A DNA stretch of 19,955 nt. Source: JARKQH01 sp964631605 (lineage in GTDB: Bacteria; Verrucomicrobiota; Verrucomicrobiia; Limisphaerales; UBA8199). The notes below the pieces were generated by a model. That model saw only the letters and a program-made list of their open reading frames with translations, did no database searches and was not told where the DNA came from. The stretch covers positions 1 to 19,955 of the forward strand of contig CAZVYG010000089.1 in NCBI GenBank assembly GCA_964631605.1. Reading direction: 5' to 3'. Both the position numbers and the translations under genes were made by a program. Positions 7,384-15,597 of the stretch are shown here, one piece after another. Within the stretch, counting starts at the first letter, position 1. Every line of letters starts with the position of its first letter.

Positions 7384-7741
7384 AACACTGTCTCCAGTAT
7401 GTCTGAGCATTTCCCGAGCCGGAGCCGCTGACTGAACCTTGAACATCCGCGTCCACACGACCCGTGCCCCGGTTACGACACGACAGTCTCAGAACGGGAG
7501 GCAGGGTAACCGCCCCCGCAACCACGTCAAGGCTTCAATTGCGCCCGTTTTTTGAGGCTCCCGCCCCCCCCGGGCGGGCGCCGCCGGNNNNNNNNNNTAT
7601 TTCGCATCCAGAGGCAAGAAATGATAAACAAATGGCAACGACGGTGAAGTCGCTCCGGCGCGCAACCGGCAAACTGACGCGCAATACGGAACGGATTCAC
7701 CTGGTTCTCGACTCGGTTGATAACTTATTCGCAATAAATTT
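7384..7741. other. gene-free stretch with assembly gap (ten N at 7588-7597)
   Basis: This 358-base stretch separates the cold-shock gene from the acyl-CoA synthetase-GNAT gene and holds no supported gene. It must contain the leader and promoter of the minus-strand cold-shock gene and the promoter of the gene at 7742. Next to the gap lies a very GC-rich palindrome, CCCGCCC (7560-7566) facing GGGCGGG (7572-7578), with an eight-base C run, which may explain why the assembly broke there. The ten N are a placeholder, so the true distance across the gap is unknown. Confidence 0.9.
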
Positions 7742-10501
7742 ATGGCAAGCTCTGCGTCCTCCAATCCGCAGCGGGTTGAACCCGCGCATGACATTTTCCG
7801 GCAGGCCCGTCGGCACCCGCTGGATTCAATCTTCTCACCCAAAGTGGTCGCCGTGATCGGCGCGACCGAAAACCCCGGCAGTGTCGGCCGAACCGTGTTC
7901 CAAAACATGGGCCGCGGGGGATTCGGGGGCACCGTTTACCCGGTCAATCCCAAACGTTCCAGCGTCCTTTGCGTCAAGGCCTATCCCAACATCAAGTCGG
8001 TGCCCGAGCCGGTGGACCTGGCGGTGATCACCACCCCGGCGGCGACCGTCCCCGGGCTCATCCGGGAATGCGTCGAAGCAGGCGTGCCCGGAGCGGTCAT
8101 CATCTCGGCGGGCTTCAAGGAAACCGGCCCGGCCGGCGTCGAGCTTGAACGGCAGGTGCTGGCCGAAGCCCGCAAAGGCAAAATGCGGATCATTGGCCCC
8201 AATTGCCTTGGCGTGATGATGCCGCACAATGGATTGAACGCGACCTTTGCGAGCACCATCGCCCAACCGGGCTCGGTCGGCTTTCTGAGCCAGAGCGGCG
8301 CCCTGTGCACGGCCATTCTGGACTGGAGCCTGCGCGAAAACGTCGGCTTCAGCGCGTTTGTCTCCATCGGCTCGATGCTCGATGTCAACTGGGGCGACTT
8401 GATCTACTACCTGGGAGACGATCCCCAGACCAAGAGCATCGTCATCTACATGGAGTCCATCGGCGACGCGAGGTCCTTCCTTTCGGCGGCCCGTGAAGTG
8501 GCGCTCACCAAGCCCATCATCGTCATCAAGGTCGGCCGCACCGAAGCCGCCGCCAAGGCCGCCGCCTCCCACACCGGTTCGCTGACCGGCAGCGACGAAG
8601 TTCTCCACGCGGCTTTCCGCCGCACCGGAGTGCTGCGCGTGGACACCATTGCCGAGCTGTTCCACATGTCCGAGGTGCTGGCCAAGCAACCCCGCCCGCA
8701 GGGGCCGCGCCTGACGATCATCACCAACGCCGGTGGGCCGGGTGTGCTGGCCACCGACATGCTCATCAGCAGCGGCGGGGAACTGGCTGATTTGTCGAAG
8801 GAAACCTTCGACGCGTTGAACAGCTTCCTGCCGGCGGCTTGGAGCCACAACAACCCGGTGGACGTCCTGGGCGACGCCGGAGCCGACCGTTACGCCAAGG
8901 CGGTCGAAGTCGCGGCGAAGGATCCCAACAGCGACGGCATGCTGGTCATCCTCACGCCCCAGGCCATGACCGATCCGGAGGGAACAGCCGAGGCGCTCAA
9001 ACCCTATGCCAAAGTCCCGGGCAAACCGCTGCTGGCTTGCTGGATGGGCGCCGACCAGGTCGAAGCCGGCGAGGACCTCCTCAACAAATCCGGCATCCCG
9101 ACCTACAAGTATCCCGATACGGCCGCCCGTGCGTTCGTTTACATGTGGCGCTACACCTACAACCTGCGCTCCCTGTATGAAACGCCCACGCTGATTGATT
9201 TCAACAACCAGGGCGCCTCCTCCGGCCGCGCCAAGGCCGAGTCCATCATTCAATCGGTGCGCTCCAGCGGCCGCACCATCCTCACAGAATTCGAATCCAA
9301 ACAACTGCTCAGCGCCTACGGCATCCCGACGGTGGACACCCGCATCGCCACCACCGAGGCCCAGGCGGTGAAGCTCGCCGGCGAAATCGGCTACCCGGTC
9401 GTCCTGAAGCTCTATTCCGAAACCATAACGCACAAGACAGACGTGGGCGGGGTCCAGCTCAATTTGCGAAACGCGTCGGCGGTCGAGAAAGCCTGGCGCG
9501 CCATTGAATCCTCCGTAACCAAACACGCCGGCAAGGAGCATTTCCAGGGCGTCACCGTCCAGCCCATGATCAAGCTCGACGGTTATGAGATCATTATCGG
9601 CAGCAGCGTGGACTCGCAGTTTGGCCCAGTGCTCCTGTTCGGATCGGGCGGCCAGTTGGTCGAAGTTTACAAAGACCGCGCGCTGGCCCTGCCACCGCTC
9701 AACGCCACCCTGGCGCGCCGAATGATGGAGCAAACCAAAATCTACACCGCCCTCAAAGGCGTGCGCGGCCGGCCGCCGGTGAACCTCGCCGCTCTGGAAG
9801 AGCTGCTGGTGCGGTTCAGTTACCTCGTCGTCGAGCAGCCTTGGATCTCCGAAATTGATATCAACCCCCTCCTGGCCTCGCCCGAGCGCCTCATCGCCCT
9901 CGACGCGCGGGTCGTCGTTTACGGCAAGGACGTCAAAGAGGACAAGCTGCCCAAGCCAGCCATCCGGCCTTACCCCGTTCAATATGTCTCCCCCTGGAAG
10001 CTCAAGAACGGCACACCGGTGACCATCCGACCCATCCGGCCGGAAGACGAGCCGCTCATGGTCAAATTCCACCAGACGCTCTCCGAACAAAGCGTCTATT
10101 ATCGCTATTTCAGCCAGCTCAAGCTGGACCAACGCATCGCCCACGAGCGCCTCATCCGCATGTGCTTTAACGACTACGACCGCGAGATTGCGCTGGTCGC
10201 CGAGCACAAAGACCCCAAGACCGGCACGCATGAAATCCTGGGCGTCGGCCGCCTCAGCAAAGCCCGTGGCATGAATGAGGCTGAGTTCGCCCTGATTATT
10301 AGCGACAAATACCAGCGCAACGGCCTGGGAACCGAACTGCTCAAGCGCCTGGTCCAGATCGGGCGCGACGAAAAACTGGATCGCATCACCGCCACCATCC
10401 TCGCCGACAATCACGGCATGCACCTCGTCAGCAAGAAAGTCGGCTTCAAGCTCCATCGCGACGCGAACAACCAGGACTTCAAAGCTGTGATAGTTCTCTA
10501 G
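7742..10501 (+). CDS. ADP-forming acyl-CoA synthetase fused to GNAT acetyltransferase (Pat-like)
   Basis: The 919-residue protein has four parts. A CoA-binding Rossmann domain (about 25-125) starts FSPKVVAVIGATENPGSVGR. A succinyl-CoA ligase-like region (about 150-470) includes GFLSQSGAL and SHTGSLTGSD with His277. An ATP-grasp domain (about 505-720) has GYPVVLKLYSETITHKTDVG and EIDINPLLA. A GNAT domain (about 757-919) has AEFALIISDKYQRNGLGTEL, including the acetyl-CoA loop QRNGLG and a Glu where Pat enzymes keep their catalytic acid. Enzymes of this layout (Salmonella Pat/YfiQ) acetylate lysines, for example of acetyl-CoA synthetase. In Salmonella Pat the histidine phosphorylated in NDP-forming synthetases is replaced, but here it is present, so the synthetase half may still be active. 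The protein is cytosolic. The start at 7742 has no clear ribosome binding site but the domain begins shortly after. It appears monocistronic. Confidence 0.92.
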   Translation: MASSASSNPQRVEPAHDIFRQARRHPLDSIFSPKVVAVIGATENPGSVGRTVFQNMGRGGFGGTVYPVNPKRSSVLCVKAYPNIKSVPEPVDLAVITTPAATVPGLIRECVEAGVPGAVIISAGFKETGPAGVELERQVLAEARKGKMRIIGPNCLGVMMPHNGLNATFASTIAQPGSVGFLSQSGALCTAILDWSLRENVGFSAFVSIGSMLDVNWGDLIYYLGDDPQTKSIVIYMESIGDARSFLSAAREVALTKPIIVIKVGRTEAAAKAAASHTGSLTGSDEVLHAAFRRTGVLRVDTIAELFHMSEVLAKQPRPQGPRLTIITNAGGPGVLATDMLISSGGELADLSKETFDALNSFLPAAWSHNNPVDVLGDAGADRYAKAVEVAAKDPNSDGMLVILTPQAMTDPEGTAEALKPYAKVPGKPLLACWMGADQVEAGEDLLNKSGIPTYKYPDTAARAFVYMWRYTYNLRSLYETPTLIDFNNQGASSGRAKAESIIQSVRSSGRTILTEFESKQLLSAYGIPTVDTRIATTEAQAVKLAGEIGYPVVLKLYSETITHKTDVGGVQLNLRNASAVEKAWRAIESSVTKHAGKEHFQGVTVQPMIKLDGYEIIIGSSVDSQFGPVLLFGSGGQLVEVYKDRALALPPLNATLARRMMEQTKIYTALKGVRGRPPVNLAALEELLVRFSYLVVEQPWISEIDINPLLASPERLIALDARVVVYGKDVKEDKLPKPAIRPYPVQYVSPWKLKNGTPVTIRPIRPEDEPLMVKFHQTLSEQSVYYRYFSQLKLDQRIAHERLIRMCFNDYDREIALVAEHKDPKTGTHEILGVGRLSKARGMNEAEFALIISDKYQRNGLGTELLKRLVQIGRDEKLDRITATILADNHGMHLVSKKVGFKLHRDANNQDFKAVIVL

Positions 10502-10657
10502 GCCTTCGCCAGACTGACTCCATACACTTGCCTTGGCGAAACATCCAGTCCCACTCGGGCGTCCTGGGGCGGGCGGCGCCATGCCTTAAAAGCCACTGTG
10601 ACGGGTGAGAATTGGAACCGCCGGGAAAACCGCCCCGCAGTTTTTGGGAAATAGCTT

Positions 10658-10685
10658 TTGACAAAATTGCGCGGTTTCATAAATT
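10658..10685 (+). promoter_or_regulatory. sigma70-like promoter of tRNA-Ala
   Basis: A perfect -35 hexamer TTGACA at 10658-10663 and a -10-like TAAATT at 10680-10685 are separated by 16 bases. A start of transcription near 10692 would place the tRNA 5' end at 10701 a few bases downstream, as is usual for tRNA genes. The sequence is AT-rich against a GC-rich background, which supports a promoter. Confidence 0.6.
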
Positions 10686-10700
10686 TAATTCGTTCTGGTT

Positions 10701-10776
10701 GGGGTCGTAGCTCAGTTGGTAGAGCGCCTGAATGGCATTCAGGAGGTCAGGGGTTCGAACCCCCTCGGCTCCACCA
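10701..10776 (+). tRNA. tRNA-Ala (anticodon GGC)
   Basis: The 76-base gene is complete and folds as a standard cloverleaf. The acceptor arm pairs GGGGTCG (10701-10707) with CGGCTCC (10766-10772). The D arm contains AGCTCAGTTGGTAGAGC. The anticodon stem CCTGA/TCAGG encloses the loop ATGGCAT with GGC as anticodon, which reads GCC/GCU alanine codons. The T arm GGGGTTCGAACCCC follows, then discriminator A and an encoded CCA. A good promoter lies just upstream. Confidence 0.98.
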
Positions 10777-10976
10777 TCCTTCGTCCGGAACGCAGCCAGC
10801 GGCGGTTTTTCAGGTGGTTCCGCCCCCAAGCATGTTCTTGCAGCATTGGCGCCTATTCCGGGCGCGATCCTGGGGCTGATTCCTCTTGATCTGACAGGCG
10901 CAAGGGCGGATAAATAGGAGGTGCACGCGTATTGGGATGGTCCCTGTTCGTCTGCGCGCAGGAAAGAAAGGCTTAT

Positions 10977-13900
10977 ATGTCCGGACCGCGGCGCTTCAAT
11001 GATCGAGCAGGTTGGCTCCTTACTTGGGCAACCTTCCTCGCCACCCTCCAACTGCTGTGCCTGTGGGCGGCGCCATTTTCCAAAGAAATCCCCTTCCAAC
11101 AGCCCGACGGCACCGCCATCCGGCTGTGGGGCCAGGGCGATGAATTCTACGCCGTTTTCGAGACGCTGGACGGCTATACCGTGGTTTTCGACGAGGGGCT
11201 CAGGGCCTACTGTTATGCCCGGCTTTCCGATGACGAGCGCGAACTGCTTTCCACCGGCGTGCAAGTCCATCTCGGCAATGCTCAAAGTCTTGGGCTCGAA
11301 CCCCACTTGCGGATCAGGCCGGAAGCGGTGGCCGAGCAGGCGGCTGCCCGTCATGCGCGCTGGAACGAGGGCATGCGAATCTCCGAACGCTGGCAGGCGC
11401 GCAAGCAGGCCCTGGCCATGGCGGCGGACGGCGGCGCGGCCTTCTCTCCCCCCGGCGGCTCCACGCTGGGCCTCAAAGTCGGCCTCACACTGCTGATTGA
11501 TTTCGACGACGACGTGGCCACCGTGCCGCAAGCCGAAATCATCAATTTCTGCAACGGCGACAATTACTCCGGTTACGGCAATAACGGATCCGTCAAGGCC
11601 TATTTCGCTTACAATTCCAACGGCAAGCTGACTTACACCAACGTGGTCACCCTTTATATTCGCGCGCCCAAACCCAAAACCACCTACAACGACACCACCA
11701 AGGATGCCGGTCAACAGGGACGTCTGCTTATCAAGGACGCCCTCGAGGTCCTGAAAGCCCTGCCCAACTACGACAGCGAAATCCTCCCCGCCTTTGCCGC
11801 GCTCAGCACGGACTCGCAAAACCGCGTCCTGGCTTGCAACGTTTTCTACGCGGGCGACAACGGCGGGCGTTGGAGCTATGGGCTGTGGCCGCATTCGTGG
11901 GTGCTCGCCAGTCCCATTGAGTTGTCCCCGGGAGGCAAACGGGTTTATTTCTACCAAATCACCAACATCGGCGACAAACTGTCCATCGGAACCTTTGTCC
12001 ACGAAAACGGCCACATGCTTTGCGACTACCCCGACCTCTATGATTACACCGGACGGTCGGCCGGGGTTGGCGACTGGTGTCTCATGGCCGGCGGCTCCTG
12101 GGGAGGCAGTTCCTCCAATCCCGGCAACAACCCTGCCCAGATTTGCGCCTATCTCAAACGCGCCTCCGGCTGGGCCACGACCATTGACCTGGACCTCGCC
12201 TCCAGCCTCGTCGCCACCGTCCATTCCCAACCCGGCTCCAACTTCAACACCTTCTACCGCTTCGCCAAACCCGGCACCGCGCGGGAGTACTTTCTCATCG
12301 AAGCGCGCTACAAAACCAATCACGACAACTCCCTTCCCGGCTCCGGGGTCGCCGTCTGGCACATTGACGAATTGGGTGACAACAGCACCGTCAACCTGAA
12401 CCCCAACACCACCCACAACAACTACGAGGCCACCCTCGTCCAGGCCGACAACCAGTGGCACCTCGAAAAGAACCGCAACAGCGGCGATTCCAAGGATCTG
12501 TATTACCAGGGCAACACCGCGGCCGGCTACAGCAACCTGCTGTCTGACACCTCCTCCCCCCATGCGCACTGGTGGAGCGGCCAGCCCTCGGGGCTGGTGC
12601 TGCGCGATTTCTCGGCCCTCGGGCTCAGCATGACTTTTGTCGTGGGCACCAACGATCCCGCCCCCATCATTGTCAAACATCCCTCGACGCTGACCGTCGT
12701 TCCAGGTCAAACCGCCACCTTCACCGCCGCCGCGAGCGGATTCTCGCCGTTGTACTACCAGTGGCGCAAGGATGGCGCGGCCATCGCCGGCGCAACCCAG
12801 TCCGCCTATTTGATTGTCAACGTCCAGCCCGCCGACGTGGCCGAATACTCCGTAACCGTCACCAACGCCTACGGCACTGTCACCAGTGCCAGCGCCTCGC
12901 TGGTGGTCATTCCCACCGTCCCCCTGCCCTATGCGCTCAACAACAGCAACCAGACGTGGATCACCGACGCCGAAGTGCCTTGGTACGGCCAGACCAATTT
13001 CTCCTACGACGGCCTCGCCTCCGCTCGCAGCTATTTCATCGGCCACGACCAGTCCACGAGCCTGCGCACCACCGTCACGGGCCCCGGCACGCTCGAGTTC
13101 TGGTGGCGGGTGTCGTCTCAAACCAACGCGGACATCCTCAGCTTCCGCCTTGACGCCGAGGAAATCGCCCGCATTTCCGGCGAGAAAGGCTGGGAGCAAA
13201 AAAGCCTTTATTTGCCCGCCGGCAGCCTCGACCTGGAATGGCTCTATCGCAAGGACGCGAGCGGCAGCGCCGGCCAGGACCAGGGCTGGGTGGACCAAGT
13301 CCGCTACACGGCAGGCGCCACGCTGCCTTTCATCACGGAACAACCGGCCAGCCAAAGCAGCGTGGGCGGAGCGGCGGTAACGTTCAAAGTTGCCGCCCTG
13401 GGGACACCGACCCTTGCCTATCAGTGGTTTTTTAACGGAGCGCCGATTGCCGGCGCGACCGCGAGTTCGTTCACCCTCGCAAGCCCTGGCGTGGCCAATG
13501 GCGGGTATTATTCCGTGCGGGTGAGCAATCCCTACGGCGCGATCCTGAGTTCCAACGCGCTGCTGGGGGTGGTGCCCATGGCCATCGCGGGTGACAATTC
13601 GTTCGGGCAGATCAGCGTCGTGGCCGCTGCCACCAACCCTGTGGCTGTCGCCGCCGGTTCGTGGCACAGCCTCGCGCTCACCCCCCAGGGCACGGTGCTG
13701 GCCTGGGGCGAAAACGGGGATGGCCAGTGCGACGTTCCGCCCGGCCTGGGTGGCGTCATGGCCATCGCCGGCGGCGGCTACCACAGCCTGGCCCTTAAAT
13801 CGGACGGCACCCTCGCGGGCTGGGGGGCCAATTACTACGGCCAGTTGAACGCGCCGCCGGGCCTCGCCCACGTGGTCGCCATTGCGGCCGGGTCCTGGCA

Positions 13901-14633
13901 TTCACTCGCGCTGCGGGCTAATGGAACCGTCGTGGCGTGGGGAGACAACTCCTGGGGACAAGCCTCAGTGCCGCCCGGTTTGGCGGGCGTGGTCGCGATT
14001 GCCGCCGGCGGCAACCACAACCTGGCCCTGCGGGCCGACGGCAGCGTGGTCGCCTGGGGCGAAAATACCGATGCGCAAGGTTCCTACGTGGGGCAGTCCG
14101 TCGTGCCCTGGAATCTCTCCGGGATTCGAGCGATTGCCGCAGGCGAATACCACAGCCTGGCGGTCAAAGCCGACGGAGCAGTCGTGGCTTGGGGTGACAA
14201 CGTGCATGCTCAGGCCCAGCCGCCGACGGGTCTTGGCGACGTGGTCGCAGTGGCCGGCGGCGGCTCGCATAGCGTCGCTCTGCGCGCCAACGGCAGCGTG
14301 GTCGCCTGGGGCGCCAACTGGAACGGTCAATGCAGCGTTCCCGGCGCGCTCACCAACATCACCTCCATTGCGGCCGGCAGCGCCCACACGCTGCTGCTGC
14401 TCGGCTCTCCCGGCCAGCCGCCGCGCATCACCCATCAGTCCCTCGCCAACGGCGTCTTCACCGCCTGGCTCCAAACCGCGGCGGGAAAACGCTACTCGCT
14501 CGAATCCAGGAGCTCGCTGGACCCGGGCACCTGGACAACGTTGAGCACGGTTTTCGGCAACGGGGCCATTCAGTCCCTCGTGGACTCTCAAGCCAGCGCC
14601 CCGCGGCGCTTCTATCGTGTGCGAGAATGGTGA
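10977..14633 (+). CDS. secreted M6-type metalloprotease with Ig-like domains and RCC1-like propeller
   Basis: The 1218-residue protein begins with a likely signal peptide (residues 1-31: RR, then a long hydrophobic stretch ending LLCLWAAPFS). A propeptide-like region follows (EIPFQQPDGTAIRLWGQGDE). The catalytic domain covers about 130-555, with zinc motif HENGH (342-346), downstream PDLYD, and WCLMAGGSW (367-375) as the Met turn; this is the immune-inhibitor-A type of family M6. Next come an Ig-like domain (about 560-646), a discoidal, MAM-like domain with GPGTLEFWWRVSS and QGWVDQVRY (about 647-780), a second Ig-like domain (782-866), an RCC1-like propeller (868-1143) and a C-terminal tail ending RRFYRVREW, common in secreted verrucomicrobial proteins. 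It is probably extracellular or surface bound and degrades protein. I chose ATG 10977 because AGGAAAGAAAGG precedes it; a TTG at 10932 is the longer option. The gene stands alone. Confidence 0.92.
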   Translation: MSGPRRFNDRAGWLLTWATFLATLQLLCLWAAPFSKEIPFQQPDGTAIRLWGQGDEFYAVFETLDGYTVVFDEGLRAYCYARLSDDERELLSTGVQVHLGNAQSLGLEPHLRIRPEAVAEQAAARHARWNEGMRISERWQARKQALAMAADGGAAFSPPGGSTLGLKVGLTLLIDFDDDVATVPQAEIINFCNGDNYSGYGNNGSVKAYFAYNSNGKLTYTNVVTLYIRAPKPKTTYNDTTKDAGQQGRLLIKDALEVLKALPNYDSEILPAFAALSTDSQNRVLACNVFYAGDNGGRWSYGLWPHSWVLASPIELSPGGKRVYFYQITNIGDKLSIGTFVHENGHMLCDYPDLYDYTGRSAGVGDWCLMAGGSWGGSSSNPGNNPAQICAYLKRASGWATTIDLDLASSLVATVHSQPGSNFNTFYRFAKPGTAREYFLIEARYKTNHDNSLPGSGVAVWHIDELGDNSTVNLNPNTTHNNYEATLVQADNQWHLEKNRNSGDSKDLYYQGNTAAGYSNLLSDTSSPHAHWWSGQPSGLVLRDFSALGLSMTFVVGTNDPAPIIVKHPSTLTVVPGQTATFTAAASGFSPLYYQWRKDGAAIAGATQSAYLIVNVQPADVAEYSVTVTNAYGTVTSASASLVVIPTVPLPYALNNSNQTWITDAEVPWYGQTNFSYDGLASARSYFIGHDQSTSLRTTVTGPGTLEFWWRVSSQTNADILSFRLDAEEIARISGEKGWEQKSLYLPAGSLDLEWLYRKDASGSAGQDQGWVDQVRYTAGATLPFITEQPASQSSVGGAAVTFKVAALGTPTLAYQWFFNGAPIAGATASSFTLASPGVANGGYYSVRVSNPYGAILSSNALLGVVPMAIAGDNSFGQISVVAAATNPVAVAAGSWHSLALTPQGTVLAWGENGDGQCDVPPGLGGVMAIAGGGYHSLALKSDGTLAGWGANYYGQLNAPPGLAHVVAIAAGSWHSLALRANGTVVAWGDNSWGQASVPPGLAGVVAIAAGGNHNLALRADGSVVAWGENTDAQGSYVGQSVVPWNLSGIRAIAAGEYHSLAVKADGAVVAWGDNVHAQAQPPTGLGDVVAVAGGGSHSVALRANGSVVAWGANWNGQCSVPGALTNITSIAAGSAHTLLLLGSPGQPPRITHQSLANGVFTAWLQTAAGKRYSLESRSSLDPGTWTTLSTVFGNGAIQSLVDSQASAPRRFYRVREW
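13578..14405 (+). repeat. seven RCC1-like repeats inside the M6 protease gene
   Basis: Residues 868-1143 consist of repeats of about 35-48 residues with the pattern AIAAGxxHSLALxxxGxVxAWGxNxxGQxxVPPGL. Seven HSLAL-type strands can be counted (WHSLAL, YHSLAL, WHSLAL, NHNLAL, YHSLAV, SHSVAL, AHTLLL). The first unit begins with an isolated AIAGDNSFGQ strand and the last ends after its HTLLL strand, so the two half units could close one seven-bladed propeller. The DNA copies differ considerably, so the repetition is at protein level. Confidence 0.88.
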
Positions 14634-14710
14634 AGCCAGCGGCTGTCCCTCCGGCATCCAACCTCGGCGCCCCGAATCTGGCGACGGGACGGCTCGCCGG
14701 AGGTTGAGAA

Positions 14711-15574
14711 ATGAAGATTTTTACCGACGAATTCTGCACCCAATACTACCGCCTCGGGCACCCCGAAAGGCCCGAACGCATCACGGCAACTCTCAACAAG
14801 CTCAAGTCGCAAACGGCTCTGCCCATCGCGTGGGCGGCTCCCGGTCCGGCCGACGATGAGGCGATTCTTCGCGCCCACACCCCCGAACATCTCGCCCGGT
14901 TGCGCGAGCCCCGCGACTTCGACGCCGACACGCCGTACTACGAGGACATTGACCGCTACGCCCGGGCCTCCGTCGGCGCCGCGCTGGCGGCCCTCAAGGC
15001 CGCTCAGGCCGGCGAAACCGTTTTCAGCCTCATGCGCCCGCCCGGCCACCATGCCACCCGCCAGCGCGCCATGGGGTTTTGTTACCTCAACAATGCCGCG
15101 ATTACGGCCCTGGCGGCGCTGGCAGCAGGCACAAAACGTGTTGCCGTGTACGATTTTGACGTCCACCACGGCAACGGCACCGAGGCCATCCTCCTGAACC
15201 AGCCCAGGACAGCCGTCTATTCCATCCATCAGCACCCATGTTTTCCGGGGACGGGCACCCGCAACACCGGCGACAACTGCTACAATTTTCCCGTTCCGCC
15301 CGATATACCTCGGGCGGAATATCGCCACGTGCTGGAAAGCGCTCTGGAGCATCTCCAGGCCTTCAAACCCCGCCTGGTGGTCGTGTCCGCCGGCTTTGAC
15401 GCCTACGCGCACGATCCGCTCGCGCAGGAGACACTTGAACGGGAAGACTTCCATTGGCTCGGAGCTTCCCTGCGCAAACTTGATGTGCCGGTCGTCAGTC
15501 TGCTGGAAGGCGGTTACAGCGAAGATTTGCCTGACCTGATCCTGGCCTATCTCACCGGCCTGGAGGGCAGATAA
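14711..15574 (+). CDS. histone deacetylase-family (AcuC-like) deacetylase
   Basis: The 287-residue product has the arginase/deacetylase fold of the class II-like histone deacetylase family. It begins FTDEFCTQYYRLGHPERPERI, as expected for these enzymes. PPGHH places the catalytic pair at His113-His114. DFDVHHGNG gives the zinc ligands Asp150 and His152, and AGFDAYAHDP supplies the third, Asp230. EGGYS carries the catalytic Tyr269. Bacterial members remove acetyl groups from proteins (AcuC) or from polyamines and other small amides; the substrate here is not known. No signal peptide is seen, so it is cytosolic. ATG 14711 follows GGAGG at 14699-14703. It lies 77 bases after the protease gene and converges with cysA. 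With the Pat-like protein 4 kb upstream it may form an acylation-deacylation pair, which is inference. Confidence 0.94.
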   Translation: MKIFTDEFCTQYYRLGHPERPERITATLNKLKSQTALPIAWAAPGPADDEAILRAHTPEHLARLREPRDFDADTPYYEDIDRYARASVGAALAALKAAQAGETVFSLMRPPGHHATRQRAMGFCYLNNAAITALAALAAGTKRVAVYDFDVHHGNGTEAILLNQPRTAVYSIHQHPCFPGTGTRNTGDNCYNFPVPPDIPRAEYRHVLESALEHLQAFKPRLVVVSAGFDAYAHDPLAQETLEREDFHWLGASLRKLDVPVVSLLEGGYSEDLPDLILAYLTGLEGR

Positions 15575-15597
15575 TCGCGACCACGTCCCGGCGATTA
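15572..15597. terminator. palindrome spanning both stop codons of convergent genes
   Basis: TAATCGC (15572-15578) and GCGATTA (15591-15597) are exact reverse complements with a 12-base loop. The outer TAA on each strand is the stop codon of the deacetylase gene and of cysA, so the whole intergenic space is one hairpin. It may end both transcripts, but the stem is only 7 base pairs and no T tract follows. Confidence 0.35.

Noticed and set aside
7464..7856. Plus-strand open frame across the N gap
   Set aside because: It runs through the ten unknown bases and overlaps the start of the real gene at 7742 in another frame; nothing recognisable.
10502..10534. Possible hairpin after the acyl-CoA synthetase-GNAT gene (TTCGCCA and TGGCGAA)
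   Set aside because: The stem is 7 base pairs but the loop is over 20 bases and there is no T tract, so it is not a convincing terminator.
7835..10582. Open frame of 915 codons on the minus strand opposite the acyl-CoA synthetase-GNAT gene
   Set aside because: Its composition is that of an antisense reading of a GC-rich gene (many Gly, Val, Asp, His, Arg) and no family pattern is visible, while the plus-strand protein has clear domains throughout.
10677..13901. Open frame of 1074 codons on the minus strand opposite the M6 protease gene
   Set aside because: It is rich in Gly, Arg, Val and Ala without recognisable domains and runs through the tRNA-Ala gene. It arises because the GC-rich codons of the real gene leave few stops on the other strand.
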